A stretch of DNA of 64,000 nucleotides from the NCBI GenBank assembly GCA_964017155.1, contig OZ024863.1:47814519-47878518 (forward strand), in the 5' to 3' direction. Below, one piece after another: positions 12,755 to 25,439 of the stretch. Source of the DNA: Oasisia sp. SBJ-2009 (lineage: Eukaryota > Annelida > Polychaeta > Sabellida > Siboglinidae). The notes beneath the pieces were generated by a model. The model was not told the DNA's origin, ran no database searches, and saw only the letters and a list, made by a program, of their open reading frames with translations. Position 1 is the first letter of the stretch. Every line of letters starts with the position of its first letter. The position numbers and the translations under genes were made by a program.

Positions 12755-13190
12755 TTAAGATGTTACGTTCAGTTCAAGTTGAAGACATGGTGTCCGGGGG
12801 CGTGGACACATCGACCCTGTGAGGGTGCGGAAAATTATGCACCAGAGCTTCCAGTGTGTGAGACGACAGACATCACACGCACCAGCAGAGGAACTGTGAC
12901 GGAGCGATTACCGGAAATTACGCGCTTTGGCAATCATGGATTTCTTTGCGTTTAAAATGCAGGTGTTGGCCCACTTGTTGAGTAGCCCGTTGGCAAGGAC
13001 ATCCATGGCTTATTTTGCCGACAGACTTCTGCTTCAGACTCTACGCGCCGTAGGCTCCTTGTTGCTGGGGACATGCTTCATCGTCATGTAGTGCTGTCGC
13101 TACACTCAGCAATCAATTCCTGTTATTAATGTCTACTGCAACTAGTTAATGTTTGTACTGTGTCGAATAAATGTTAGTCACAGGTTCAGG
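12755..13190 (+). other. 3' UTR of the LEDGF-like gene
   Basis: Non-coding stretch from the stop to just past the AATAAA at 13166. No repeat is seen in it. The exact cleavage site is inferred. Confidence 0.6.
13166..13171 (+). terminator. Poly(A) signal AATAAA, LEDGF-like gene
   Basis: Canonical AATAAA 411 bp after the stop codon, followed within 25 bp by a T/G-rich stretch (GTTAGTCACAGGTTCAGG). It is the first canonical signal after the stop. Confidence 0.65.
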
Positions 13191-13199
13191 CTTGTTAAT

Positions 13200-13765
13200 T
13201 GACTGGGGGCCAGTTGTCAGATACTAGAATATAGTGAGTGAGGTAAATAATAGGATCATGGAATAATATAAGCTCGGGTACAGTGTGGTATATAAGTCAG
13301 TGGCGAGAATATAGCATAGGAGGCAAATAAACGGAGCTCATGCAGTCTTATAAATCGGTGATGAACACCTTGTGTAGTTGGTAGTTGGAGTCTGCTTGTG
13401 ACATTAATAATTAATATATTCTTGACAGAGTTGCAGCCTGTGTATTGGCCACACACTGTCTGTTACTCTAAAGAACTTATTTACTACAGATGACATGTCC
13501 ATGTCCATGACAGACAGGTCAAAACAAAACGACTGTACTTTTGTTTGGTGACACAGTGTCACATTTATTGCTATTCAATTATCAGCAAAACATGTTCAGT
13601 TCCATTAATGTTCATGTTTGCTGGTGGTAAGTTCAACTACTGGTGCCAGAATTGATGTAAGGACAGACTTGGGTACTTGCATTGCAAGTATCATTGTTGA
13701 GCAGCACAGCACTGAATACTAGCTCCACGACAACTGTTGATACTTAGAATTAGCTAATTAGATAA
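13200..13765. other. Intergenic gap between convergent genes
   Basis: About 570 bp between the two facing poly(A) signals. I see nothing recognisable in it. Confidence 0.5.
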
Positions 13766-13777
13766 GATACAACAATC

Positions 13778-13783
13778 TTTATT
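13778..13783 (-). terminator. Probable poly(A) signal of the TMED-like gene
   Basis: TTTATT on the plus strand gives AATAAA on the minus strand about 1.23 kb past the TMED stop. It implies a long 3' UTR (15013 to about 13760). A nearer, non-canonical signal could be used instead. Confidence 0.5.
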
Positions 13784-14763
13784 AAAAAAGCACTCCACAG
13801 TTATGCATCAAAAAATTGCAAAATCAATCAATGAAATGGCACATTTAAGCCTATTGAGATACCGCATTCTTACTTTCAGTCAACTCTGTCACCAGTAGAG
13901 ATCAAAGTTGATTAAAACGCAACAACATAATGAACAAATATTCCTACTTTCACCAACATTCATAAGTTACTGACTGAAGCCCAGAAAACTGGAATTCTAT
14001 ATATACACATACTAGATTTCTTATGAATTCAAATTAACAAAACCGGTATTAGCAGGTTACTATATAACTATTAGTCGTCCAAGCATTACACATCCAATAG
14101 AACCGTTGTTTATCGAGGCAAAAGATAAAAGTAACACAAGACAGCAAAGCGACAGTTATACTGAGGAACATTAGCTCAGTTAAGAGACTCTACAGTCGAG
14201 TCGAACATAGAGGATGGACTTGCAATCCTAATTTTACCAGTTACGGAATGTTCACCAACAGTCAAACACAATAAACACTCAACAAGAGGTAACAGAAGAT
14301 GGTTTATAGACTGCTATGACCTATCATATCCACTAGACATTACTCATTGACACACTCTACGAGACCGTCTTGAGTTATGTGGATAGATTAGCACTGTCTA
14401 AATACAGCCCAGTCGGTCTTTCGGTGGGTACCAGGGTCATTGGTATTAACACCATTTAAAAAATAACATCACCAACAGATCATTGACAATACGAGAATTG
14501 TATTAACATATCTTTATCGTACTACGGGTAGCATACTGACCAATGGACAGCTTGACTGTCCAGCATTGGATATGACAAGTCTGTGATAGCAACATTGTTT
14601 CTCAAAGACCCACCTATCAAGTAAACGATGCTAACTGTCTGCATAGCAGTGACACATTACAAAAATAGTCACCCAATGAAACGACGGCGTGAACAACATG
14701 AACAGACAGTGAGTGACATACAATGGCTGGCACTGTAGACCTCAGATTCCCCCCTCCCAAATA

Positions 14764-14948
14764 CCGTATTTGACCGCACGACCACACATACCTGCAATTC
14801 TAGAAATTGTGCATTCCCCGTTTGTTTCAGTAATTTTCATAAGCGGGTGCCATAAATCCTTCCAAAGATTGTGCTACAACCCGCCCTCTAAATCTGGCCA
14901 AATCTAACCTCCCCTCTTTGATATGTGGTCAAATACGGCACAAATTTA
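14764..14948. mobile_element. Short MITE in the TMED 3' UTR region
   Basis: A 185-bp segment bounded by 15-bp inverted ends that differ at one base: CCGTATTTGACCGCA at 14764-14778, and at 14934-14948 the reverse complement of CCGTATTTGACCACA. It is GC-richer than its flanks and has no coding capacity. It would be transcribed as part of the TMED 3' UTR. Confidence 0.6.
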
Positions 14949-15013
14949 CAGCCGATGTAATCGGCTTTTCTCTACGCACTATTTCACCTGTAGCCACTAG
15001 TGAACAGTGTCCA

Positions 15014-17351
15014 CTACGTGTTGCTGACCACAATTGGCCGTTTGTCCGTGAAGAAGCTGCGCAGGACCATCACCTGACCGATGCCGACAAGGAGAATAAT
15101 GACCGCCTGACCGACAGACCAATACTGGACCCGCTCATTGAGGTCCTCTGCAAAGACACGGCCCTGGGCCTCTCTCAGACGGTGGTGGGTCTGGTAGTCT
15201 ATGATGATCTTCAGCTCGTTGTGGATCAGCTGGGCCGATGTCTCCATCTACAACACAAGTTACAAGATCAACAGACAGAAATTCTTACACAATCTTTTAC
15301 ATTTGGCAGATCAAGATTTCAAGTCAGGCCATTTTCTTACTTTCAATTGGTTCTGTCAAAGTACAGACATTTACAAAATATATCTGGCTTGTTATAATGA
15401 AGAGTTTGAAGCTTTGAAAAACGTATTGACAAATTCACTCCGACGACTCAACACAGCACGGGTAGGTTGGACCGTTGGACTGTCAATGTAGACACCTAAA
15501 CAGCTAAACCCCATTGAACCAGCTTCTTACTGAACATAAGCTTACACTCAAAGATCCATTACAGATAATATATCCATGTGCAGAGTGGAGATGATACGAA
15601 CATCTGTCTGCAAGATTTAGAACACATGCCGTAAAGCATACCTCTCAGAAATATTGCATGCTCTGCCTGACTACTCAGTCACTGCTACCTCAGACAGGCA
15701 TAATTTAGTAAGTCACTGTATCACAACTTTACAAGGTTTAGCCACTTTATCGTACTACAGGTTGTAATACTTGGAAATGCTACAAAAATTTATGAATCTA
15801 CCAACAAATATCTTGACATGACTTTGTCGACAAGTTACCTGTGTCATGGGCATTTCCATCTTGCCATCGCCATGCAGAGGTTTCTCATCGCCGACTTGGA
15901 AATCAAAGTAGACAGTTTTGTGTGTGAAAGTAGAGAATTCGTTGCTAAAGCAGAACTTGTATTCCCCGGTCACTTCAGTTGTCCACGTGTAGCTGTCGTA
16001 TTGCTTGCGAGAGTCCTTGTGCAGCTGTTGGCCATTTACACCAATGACCTCCACGTCTATGTCGTAGTTGCCTCCAGTGATCACCTGTAAACAAACACAG
16101 CATTTAGATTTAGAGCAAACATTGGCAGAATACGGGTACTTATTTTAACCATTCTATGGCTACTTCTGTCTCAAACCACGCAAATTATACGTAACCTGGT
16201 ATCAGTTTTATGAAATGTTATGACTAGACACTGCACATGGATAAGATCATTTATGCAAATTGTCTAGTTTTTTAGTTTCTGACAACAGATACTGGTCTGT
16301 ATTTCACATTATTGATAATTTTGTTTAAGTGCCTTGTCACTGCACTGACAAATGCACTATTGAAAAAAAATTATGTTTTCTTATTAACAACCTACATAAT
16401 TAAGAAGTACAAACTACAAAGTATATTTTTTATTGAAAGCACATACATATGCATACATAGTTCTAGTATTCTTGACAAAGTAACAGTAATTTTATTAGTT
16501 ACATAACATAATCTACCAAGTTCATCAGCTGACCATTTTTAATTATGCAATTGTAAGTGTGGTTAGTATGACATGCAGTGTTGCAATGTTATTAAAGATT
16601 ATTTCAAAAGACAAAGAGGGCATGTCTTAATGGCCCCCCTAAATATGCCACTGTTGGGTTTACATTAACATATTTTTACATGCTATATAATATACGGAGG
16701 CCTATAATATAATATACAAAAACCTATAATATATTGATGGTTGCCACATTAACTACCGAGTAAGCTTAAATATTTAGGCTCATTTAATATACATAATTAT
16801 TTAGGTAAACAGGGCAAGTCCCAAGTTCAACATGAGGATTTCTGAGAATGTTTTGTTTAAATATTTTGATTAGATCATGGCTCATGCATCCAATTTTATC
16901 CCCTAGCTATACTTGTTTAGTTTGTGCAGAGTTTACAACGCATGGACCGACTAATCCTAGAAGCAAAGACAAAGCATATTTAATGGTGGTTCACACATTT
17001 CAGTAACACGTCACTGTCACTGGTAATAACAGCTGTCAAATCTCCAGCCGGATAAGTATTAAGTTACCCGTTGTATGCCAAACAAACACTACCAGAAACA
17101 GGGTCTTATATTACACTATCGTAAATGTAAATATAATCCAGTTGAAACATGTATGTAACACCATACTGTGTTATGCTGCCGAGTAACCCTGTGTTACTTA
17201 CCTGATATTCCAAGGTACATTTGACACCTTTTTCGATGTTTTCATGAAAACATTGCTTCACGCTATCTGGCAGTTCAAATGTCATTTCGCCGGCTAGCAC
17301 AATGCCGCAGCACACAGTGCAAATTACGAATATATAACACAATTGATTCAT
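15014..17351 (-). CDS. TMED3/TMED7-like p24 family cargo receptor, complete
   Basis: Three exons on the minus strand: 17351-17202, 16084-15839 and 15247-15014, all joined in phase 0 with GT-AG borders, giving 209 aa. Residues 1-20 are a signal peptide. A GOLD domain follows with the expected cysteine pair (C34 and C95, the latter in YKFCFSN). Then come a coiled coil (about 139-173, with [15 protein letters not shown]), one membrane helix (about 176-194) and a short cytosolic tail containing SFFTDKRP. The di-phenylalanine is the COPII-binding motif of p24 proteins; the basic pair is KR. Family members cycle between ER and Golgi in COPII and COPI vesicles as p24 heteromers that sort cargo such as GPI-anchored proteins. 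[13 protein letters not shown] and YWSVG place it in the gamma subfamily (TMED3/TMED7). The start is the first ATG in frame. The length is close to the usual 210-225 aa. Confidence 0.95.
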
Positions 17352-17640
17352 TTTGAATAAGCTACTTAAGTCCAAACGGAGACAGCAGCTTGCAACACTT
17401 AGCAAGAGTTTGAGATCAATACAACCGGCGACGCATTCCACGTCGTTTGACCGAAATGATGACGATTCAACACAGCATGGCAGCGCCCAGCAATGTACGC
17501 TAACGTGGCAAGATCCCGGATGTGTATTTTTCTCTACAAAATAATAATTCCCCACAAATCCGCCAATGTCGCCACGACATGCGCACGAATGTACAAGTGT
17601 CCCCCTCTAGCGAATATATCAGCACTGCAAGTATACAGGC
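17352..17640 (-). promoter_or_regulatory. 5' UTR and presumed promoter of the TMED-like gene
   Basis: CpG-containing stretch immediately upstream of the TMED start codon, before the AT-rich intergenic DNA. No TATA box or named element is convincing. It is called from position only. Confidence 0.35.
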
Positions 17641-17819
17641 AGATTTAGCGGAGCAGGCTCATTCCCTGAGATAACTCACCAAGAGCAAAATGCACTCTTT
17701 CAGAACAAGGACGTTTGGTCTATTGTTTTATTCTAAAGCTGAAACGATGGTACATTCACTTAGACAATAATCTTTACGTTAGAATTATAGAACATAACGT
17801 AGGCATAACAAAAACAACA

Positions 17820-18865
17820 TGTTTTTGTTATCTTCATAAATGATCTACCTGATGTTATAAAAAAACTCTCATCTTTTCCTATTTGCAGATGATATGAAAC
17901 TTTTTAACCCTATTTATAATTAAGATAACTGCAACATCCTACAAAAGGATCTCACCTCAGCGGAGAAATGGTCAGAAACATCACTACTGAAATTTCATCC
18001 TGATAAATGTTGTAACATGCGAATTGGACGTTCCTCCATAAGAAATGATGGATACACAATGGGTAAAGATCAGAAAACAATTAATAAAGCAGAAACAGTA
18101 AAGGATATTGGAGTAACTTTTGACTCATCACTTAACTTCGAGGCACATATGTCAGAACAAATTAATAAAGCCAATTCTATGATGGGGATAATTCGACGCA
18201 CTTTTGAATATCTAGATGATAAGTGTTTTTCTACTGTTTTTAAGTCTCTTGTCCGACCACATATCGAGTATGCAAACCAGGTATGGAGTCCATATTTAAT
18301 GAAACACATAACAGCACTTGAAAATGTTCAGCGTCGAGCAACTAAATTAATTCCTGGATATAAGGAACTGGATTATAAAGAACGTCTAATAAGATTAAAG
18401 CTACCAACTCTTTCATACCGTCGACTTAGGGGAGACATGATAGAAATTTACAAAATATTAACTGGGAAATATGATTCTACTGTTACATCAAATTTTGTTA
18501 CATTAAGGGATAATGATTCAATAACGAGAGGGCACAACCTAAAAATATTTAAAGAAAGATGCCGATTGAACATCCGAAAAAATTCATTTGTATACCGATC
18601 TACTGATGTATGGAATAGTCTGCCACAGTCTGTGGTAGATGCTCCATCAGTCCAATCATTTGAAGGTAGACTTGATAAACTATTGAAAAATCATCCTATA
18701 AAAAATGATTTTACGGCACCACCTCAACTATGGACTGTGTCACCTTTAGACGCATGCGCACAGTCTCAAATCAATGATCAAGACAGAGCTGGCACAAGAG
18801 GCAGAAATGCCTAATTCAGCCAGAAAAGGACCTGTAAGAACCTGTAAGAACCTGTAAGAATGTTA
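17820..18865 (+). mobile_element. Non-LTR retrotransposon (CR1/jockey-like), 5'-truncated, degenerate
   Basis: The sequence opens inside the reverse transcriptase. INDLP is readable from about 17836, then a frameshift, then the FADD catalytic box at 17882-17893. TAA at 17921-17923 interrupts the same frame. From 18017 a 265-codon frame runs on through the C-terminal RT region (VRPHIEYANQVWSP; LENVQRRATKLIPG; WNSLP) to 18814. There is no endonuclease domain. The 3' end carries three copies of ACCTGTAAGA (about 18829-18858), a typical short tandem tail. Frameshift, stop and truncation make it a dead copy. The clade call rests on family resemblance only. Confidence 0.85.
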
Positions 18866-19660
18866 CTAGGTCTAGGGGAGCTGAAACATTTTGGCAATTA
18901 ATAAACGGCCCAAACACAAGAACAAACCATTTAGAGTAGATGTGACCATTTGATGAGCTGGAATTTGATGAGCTGGAGCCATGGTAGATTTTAAATAATT
19001 TTTTTTTAATTTGGATATCTTTGACTACTGGACGCCATCACATTACGACCAATAGTTGCATTTGATTTGACTAGCTCCTATCTACTCAATGTAAATTTAA
19101 GATTGATTCTTATTTAATGTTAATTTCTAAGCAAAAACGAGAATATGGTGCTAACACGGGTAAGTTGTAACAGAGGTCTTGCAGGCAAATCTGCTAATGC
19201 AAATTTATCAGCAAGGCGACAGTATATTCACCAATATATTTGACCACGTCATATCCACTATCACGTGAGTCCGTCAACACATCATCGAGTTATGCCATGT
19301 TAAAGAAAAAAATACTGTTCTCGACTTACACTATATCTAAAAGTTAAGCGTATGTGTATCTGGGTTAGGTTTGATGGATGTAGTTATGAGTAGAGTGTTG
19401 TAGATCTTACATAAACCATTCAATATGATCTTATGTGCGTTTTTGGCAATCCCGTGCTGTGTGAGCAAGACGGGGCTAGTTGTAACGTTCATCTAGGGGC
19501 AAATTGTAACATTGTTAGAACAAGACCCCAAAGGTCGGAGGGGAATGTTGTATTACAGGAAATATTAGCATCTCAACAGCAACGCGACGAGGACGTTGTA
19601 ATTACTATACCCAGAAACATATAGGCATGGACAAACATTCTGCGAGTAGCACACACGCAC
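18866..19660. other. Intergenic, nothing recognised
   Basis: Mostly AT-rich unique-looking sequence. No ORF, RNA gene or repeat was recognised. Confidence 0.4.
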
Positions 19661-19672
19661 GCACTCCTACTC

Positions 19673-19673
<1 letters not shown>

Positions 19674-19754
<81 letters not shown>

Positions 19755-19794
19755 CAGTAGCAGTAGCAGTAGCAGTAGCAGTAGCAGTAGCAGT

Positions 19795-19831
<37 letters not shown>
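19674..19831. repeat. (AGT)n / (AGTAGC)n / (AGC)n compound microsatellite
   Basis: Pure AGT passes into alternating AGT-AGC and then pure AGC over about 158 bp. Frames across it give poly-Ser, poly-Leu or poly-Tyr/Cys and are not genes. Confidence 0.97.
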
Positions 19832-19833
<2 letters not shown>

Positions 19834-20339
19834 GTAAACAAAACAAATCCCTCTGCCGAGAGAGGCAGGCAACGACAAAATCACACGATGCTGCAAATAA
19901 CCTTAGAATCTTCCTCAACCGTGTAGTTCCAGTGGCAGCGCAAGATTGTCCTTACATCAAACGGGTCCATTACCTGTGTGATTGTCTATCGAGTCAGTAT
20001 CGCAACAACGCCGTGTATTTTCATCGCCGGGCTCTCTGAAGTACCGGGCCGATATCTCACGCCACAGGGACAGCCCCGGGCAGTACCCGGAGAACACTAG
20101 TGAGCATTGTAGCTGCCATGCTGAGAGAACCACACTGATCACGATGTCAGTGAGGCTGGACAACAATCGACGATCGAGGCTTCAGTATGACATTGCGATC
20201 CAGCATACACACGCGCGCTGGAACGAGCCATGCATATCTTCGTACGTGCACGCGCTCACACATGCAACATACACACGAAGGAGACACATAGAAGGAGGAA
20301 GGGAAGGATAGCCGGAGTGAAGGATGGATGGAGTGATGG

Positions 20340-20792
20340 ATGGACGGGGGGGGGGGAGGGGCGTAGGCACAGAGGGACGGAGGGTGGAAGGAGGGATGGA
20401 GGAAGGAGAACGGACGAAGCAGAAGCGGGAGAAAGAGAGAGTGACAGAGAGAGAGGGAGAGAGAGAGAGAGGGGGGGGAGTGAGACAGAGGGAGAGAGAG
20501 AGAGGGGGGGGGGAGAGTGAAAGAGAGGGAGAGAGAGAGAGAGAGGGGGGAGAGTGAGAGAGAGGGAGAGAGAGAGAGAGGGGGAGAGTGAGAGAGAGGG
20601 AGAGAGAGAGGGGGGAGAGTGAGAGAGAGAGAGAGAGAGAGGGAGAGAGGGAGAGAGAGAGGGAGAGAGAGTGAAAGAGAGGGAGAGAGAGAGAGAGAGG
20701 GGGGAGAGTGAGAGAGAGGGAGAGAGAGAGAGAGGGGGAGAGTGAGAGAGAGGGAGAGAGAGAGAGAGAGAGGGGGGGAGAGTGAGAGAGGG

Positions 20793-20823
<31 letters not shown>

Positions 20824-20900
20824 GAGAGGGAGAGAGAGAGCAAAAATAAGAGAGAGGGACAGGGGGATAGTATTGAGAAGGGAGAGAGGGGGAGGGAGGG
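20340..20900. repeat. (GA)n-rich polypurine tract
   Basis: About 560 bp, almost only G and A on the plus strand, built of GAGA runs separated by GGGAGA and G-runs. Minus-strand frames of about 300 codons (Ser/Leu/Pro) are artefacts. Long mirror-symmetric polypurine runs can form triplex DNA (inference). Confidence 0.95.
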
Positions 20901-21109
20901 ATGGATGAAGAGGAAAAAAATAAAGAGAATACAGATGGGAAGAGAAATGGGAGAATAAACGGGGAAGGAGAGGTAGAGAGATATCCGGAGAGTATATCAC
21001 AAAAAAGTAGAAGGGCAGAATACACCCTATCACTCTCTTCCATAATTCTTCTTCCAACAATATTTCATTTGAGATTTTCATTTTTCATTACTTTCAAAAT
21101 GACTTAACT

Positions 21110-22385
21110 GAATTACCTTTGCACATGTAAGACTATCTTCTCCCAAATGAATAAAAAATGTAGTAATGTACGTCTAGCGTGTCGTACGTCTAGCGTGTCT
21201 CCCTGTAACGTCCTTACGTCGACAGGGGTCGTGTAAATGTAGGCGTTGGTTCTCTCTTCAGAACCGCCGGCAGTGGCAGCGACTCCCCGCGGGGTCTGTT
21301 GTTAGAACAGCCGCCACCTGGGACCATGCAAGATTCATGTTTCCATTGTTACCGACGACCTAGTGTGTCTTATCTGGCTCGGGTGCCACTTTGCTGCGAA
21401 TTACCTTTGCGCAGGTGAGACATGTTTTACGACGTAAGAGTCGTACTCGTTCGTGGTGTCGATGAAATCAAGCGTGACATCGTTAGGTGAGGCGTGCGTC
21501 GATTGAGGGCAACTAACTGTAGGCGTGTTCTCTTAAGAGTAATCGGCAATGCGGACAAATCCTCGTGGAATTAGGTGTTGCAATAGCTGCCTTTCAATCA
21601 ATGCTACCTGAAGTCCGTTCGTGAGGCGGTATCGTATTTCACACAGTGTTCTACTGTATTATTCATTTTATGTTGAAAAGTATGCGGGACCAACACTATA
21701 CTCTTTAGATTAACATTTCAACGTAACAGTGGATATAGCAGATAACTTAATTCTTATTTTATTTATTATTATATATATTTTAAAGTAAGTAAGTTGTTTA
21801 TATTAACTTACTTTTCAAACGGTTTTATTTACATGAATTAATTGCATATTTATTATACAATCACATCCTGTATATTGCTCATTATTTTATCTGTTTTTAT
21901 ACAATTTTACATTTATCTAACTTATAACCGTATTTATTTTTTATATTAATTTTTTAACATATTTGATCTTTTATAGGCTACTTAGATGTGTTAATGTATG
22001 TACCAATTGTATATGGTTTTTTACCTGAAATAAATGTATTCGTATTCCTATTCGTATAGCAGTTAAAATGAGGTCTGCTGTAATACAACATTATGCTGGT
22101 TATGTGAACGACTCCAAAATGCGAACAGGGATCCAATCTATGTGGTTTGTGGTTGAATGCATTGTACAATTCCACCACTGGGACGTATTGGTTGATAATG
22201 CATAAAGAGTAATTCCTGGAAAAACCATTATGCAAAGTAGGGTATTGCCTACAATTTTTTGCAGGGTTGCCTCTCGATAGCGACCGGTCTGGTCTCCGTG
22301 ACGGTCTCCCCACCAACGTATGTATGTGTGTAAAAATGATGATTGTATTTCTGTCTTATAGAAGGTATGTTTGGTCCAATTAACT
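21110..22385. other. Intergenic with small direct repeats
   Basis: The CpG-rich part (21170-21560) has a 16-bp tandem pair GTACGTCTAGCGTGTC near 21169-21200. A direct repeat of AATTACCTTTGC occurs near 21112 and 21399. From 21640 to 22080 the sequence is very AT-rich. No gene was recognised. Confidence 0.4.
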
Positions 22386-22560
<175 letters not shown>

Positions 22561-22619
22561 AGCACATTGTGTAAGACAGAGGTGACAATCCAAGGCCACA
22601 GTTGTATTTCAAACATGCA

Positions 22620-23905
22620 ACTATAAAGGCATGCAATACTAAATAGTTTTCATATTTGAAGTAAACATAACACGTCTTTCTTTTTCAGTTTTATTAGCCA
22701 CGAAATGGAAATACAAAATGAAAATGTTAAGGAAAAGCATCGGCGGCAGTCAGGTAGTATTTACTTTGTCATGTACGCATTCACGAACGTACTCTTGCTG
22801 CAGATTAACAAGGTTATCTAATCTAAATTACATAGATCGCAATGAATTATCAGCACTTTAAAGTGTCTAAGGCACGGTTTTTGTTGTATTTGCTCATATT
22901 CCTGGTGACAAATATAAAATAATTAATATGATACGTTTTTTCCAAATTAAGAAAGACAAATCAGAGTGACAGTACGTATTACGTAAACTGTTTGCAACAC
23001 TTCGCGTGTTCTAAATTACGCAATTTACGTCAAACGTCTGCGTAACTTGTTTTGTATAACGTGATTGGTTCGACCTAGAAATCATTCCCTCGCTGACGTC
23101 ACAGATTGGCGCGACAAGTATACGAACCAACTGCGGGATAACATTGAATTAGCGAAATTATTGGTGGATATGTCGGCTCTACCATTCAAGGCTTTTAATA
23201 AGAATACAGTGAATGCACTGTAAATAGCGAAACGTCGGTTTATCAAAAGGAATCATGACTTGAACTAACCGTAGCACACTCACAGACACTTTCATTTGTA
23301 GTGTCCATTATTTGTAAATTATGTTACAATCCTAATGTATCTACGTTTCATAAACCTGAACGTATCAACGTCTTGGCTCATTCCTTTATGTTTGTGGTCG
23401 CGTCACTGTCCATCTAGAAAGTCTAGCAGTAGCAGCTCTTTGGTAAGAAACACGTTTATCACTTCCATGACGTGCTCATTGTCAGAAGGAAACAAACACG
23501 TCACGTGATGAACGTCGCGCACCCTTCTCTGGTTAGCAAATAAAACATCATAAATATTCATTTAATCAGAAACATGGATTTGTACAACTATTTTTATTTA
23601 CATATGCTACATGAACTTTTTTATGAAAAACATGAATATCATTTTTAAACAATCGAATGACGTCACTACTCGGGACTTTCACGTCAGATTGCCGAATCAC
23701 CAGTATGTTGAATCACATAAATAATTATGAGTCAGTCTAATAATGATCATAACTTCTTTGTTATCAGTAAAAACATAATAAAATAATAATACCAGTAATG
23801 AACAGAACGCCGAATAGTCAATTTTAATTAAGACATTAATGGATGGTCTGACGTGAAATACGTGTTTAAAAATCATACGGTGGAGTTATTTTGTGGGACA
23901 ACTAA
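22620..23905. other. Intergenic, nothing recognised
   Basis: AT-rich sequence with scattered CpG. No ORF above background and no second copy in the window was recognised. Confidence 0.4.
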
Positions 23906-23907
23906 AT

Positions 23908-24654
23908 GGTAATGACCCGACCACATTGGCACGAATGCCATTCCGTTTGTTTTCCGAATAGGAATTTGGGTGTTCGGGGAGCGAACGGATCATATTCGGG
24001 AAGCATTCGGTGTGTTCTAGGAGCATACTGGCTGTTCGGCTCCGTACGGGTGCATACGGAACGGCATTCGGTAGCTAAACAAATGTGTTGTGCATAATTA
24101 TGTTCAAAATTATTTTCATCGACGATCCGAAAGTGGCATCCATGTGTATTCTGGAAGTATTCGGGAAGCATTTTAGGAGCATATGGCATGTACGGAAAAC
24201 GTTCAGGAAGCATGCGTCTAATTCTTGGTGCATTCGGAAAGTAAATTTGGAAGTGCTGGGTTCCGCATGCTTTCCGAACACCCGGAATGGACATAGAACA
24301 TGACGAATGCTTGCCGAACGTTTTCAGTATCCTTCGGAAAGCGTTCGGAAAAGATGCGGAAAGAGTTCGGTCCATTCTAGGTCGATTCGCCGTGTTCTGA
24401 AAGCATTCGGAAAGCATACGGAAAGCGTTCGGAAAGGAAACCTTTCGAGGTCAACATGTATTCAGTCTATTCTGAAAGCCTTCTGAAACAGTACTGAAAA
24501 CATTCGGAAAACAAACGGAAAGCATTCGGTGATACATTGGGGAAAACACATTCGGAGGGACATTCGGCCAGTTTTTGAAAATCAAACCACTTTCGTATAC
24601 GGAAAACAAACGGAAACTCATTCGGGCCAGTGTGATCGCCCCATAACCGGACAG
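23908..24654. mobile_element. MITE-like element built of TTCGG/CGGAAAGCAT repeats
   Basis: The left end (GGTAATG, then CACATTGGCACGAATG, then CCGTTTGTTTTCCG) is the imperfect inverted repeat of the right end, whose reverse complement begins GGTTATG and contains CACACTGGCCCGAATG and CCGTTTGTTTTCCG. The interior is degenerate tandem sequence around GCATTCGGAAAG. A 171-codon minus-strand frame reads as repeated RMLPEYFQNT-like peptides, so it mirrors the repeat and is not a protein. No clear target-site duplication is seen. Confidence 0.6.
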
Positions 24655-24903
24655 AATCCCCTCAGTCAAAATCCCCTCGAACAAAATCCCCTTAATTCCC
24701 TTAAGTGTTGGGGTTAAGGTTAAGTGTTTGGATCAGGGTTAGGTGTTGTGGTGAGAGTTAGGTGTTGGGATTAGGGTTAGGGTTTTGTCTGAGTGGATTC
24801 AATGTTTTACACAATACGTTGTCCGAATTGAAACGTTAACAAGGGGATTTTGTCCGGAGGGGATTTTGTCCAAGGGGATTATGTCCGGAGGGGATTTTGT
24901 ACA
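24655..24903. repeat. Foldback-like segment with telomere-like core
   Basis: The left arm (24657-24692) has three AATCCCCT motifs. The right arm (24841-24901) has four copies of the opposite strand (GGGGATTTTGTCC type). Between them are GTTAGG-rich degenerate repeats with GATTAGGGTTAGGG near 24770. The arms can pair. Confidence 0.6.
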
Positions 24904-24974
24904 GGATTCCAACTAAAGACACGCCACAGGGAAACGTTCCTACCCTCGCTGCCAACGGTTTCTACACGACACGT

Positions 24975-25400
24975 CCTCCAAGTCACGGCTGTGTGCCATG
25001 CACACAAGACCTGGCGGATCCTCTGTGAGAAGTGCAGAGGTTAGCCGAGTCGAAGTAATGTATTGGCTTCGTCAGTCGCAACTCCGTCACCCGTGAGAAC
25101 AGCCCAAACACCCGTCCCAATTTGAAGACGGATAAATAATTTCTGGGAATTCCAATGTAATGATCCGTCAGCCCAATCACACCTACCGCTAAGCAGTTTT
25201 GTATTCGAATAGTTGGTTCGACACCCCAGAGATTGCATGTAATACGAGCAGCGTGTGGCTGAAGTCACCAAATACTTATATCACATGGCCAGAGGCCAAC
25301 CACATTCCTCGTGGACTATTTAATTGGTTGAAATTCTGAGTTTTGCAAAGGGACCAGCCGGAGTAGAGCTGCCTGGTACTGACGTCATCAGCAGCAGCGA
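24975..25400 (-). repeat. Dispersed repeat family C, copy 1 (minus)
   Basis: Reverse complement of 45525-45960 over about 420 bp. Shared blocks in the plus sense of the other copy are CAGTACCAGG, CCCTTTGCAAAA, TTCAGCCACACGCTGCT, ATTCGAATACA, TTCTCACGGGTGA and TTCGACTCGGCTAAC. Unclassified. No RNA-gene boxes or full ORF found. Confidence 0.75.
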
Positions 25401-25439
25401 CCCCTCGCGCGAAGTTGACGCTACAATTGACAGCACTAG

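Noticed and set aside
20147..21081. Minus-strand frames of about 300 codons rich in Ser, Leu, Pro
   Set aside because: They cover the GA-rich tract; no domain and no codon structure beyond the repeat.
23902..24417. 171-codon minus-strand frame
   Set aside because: Its peptide repeats follow the TTCGG tandem unit inside a MITE-like element.
24770..24786. Possible telomere end
   Set aside because: Only two TTAGGG words in degenerate context with unrelated DNA on both sides, so interstitial at most.
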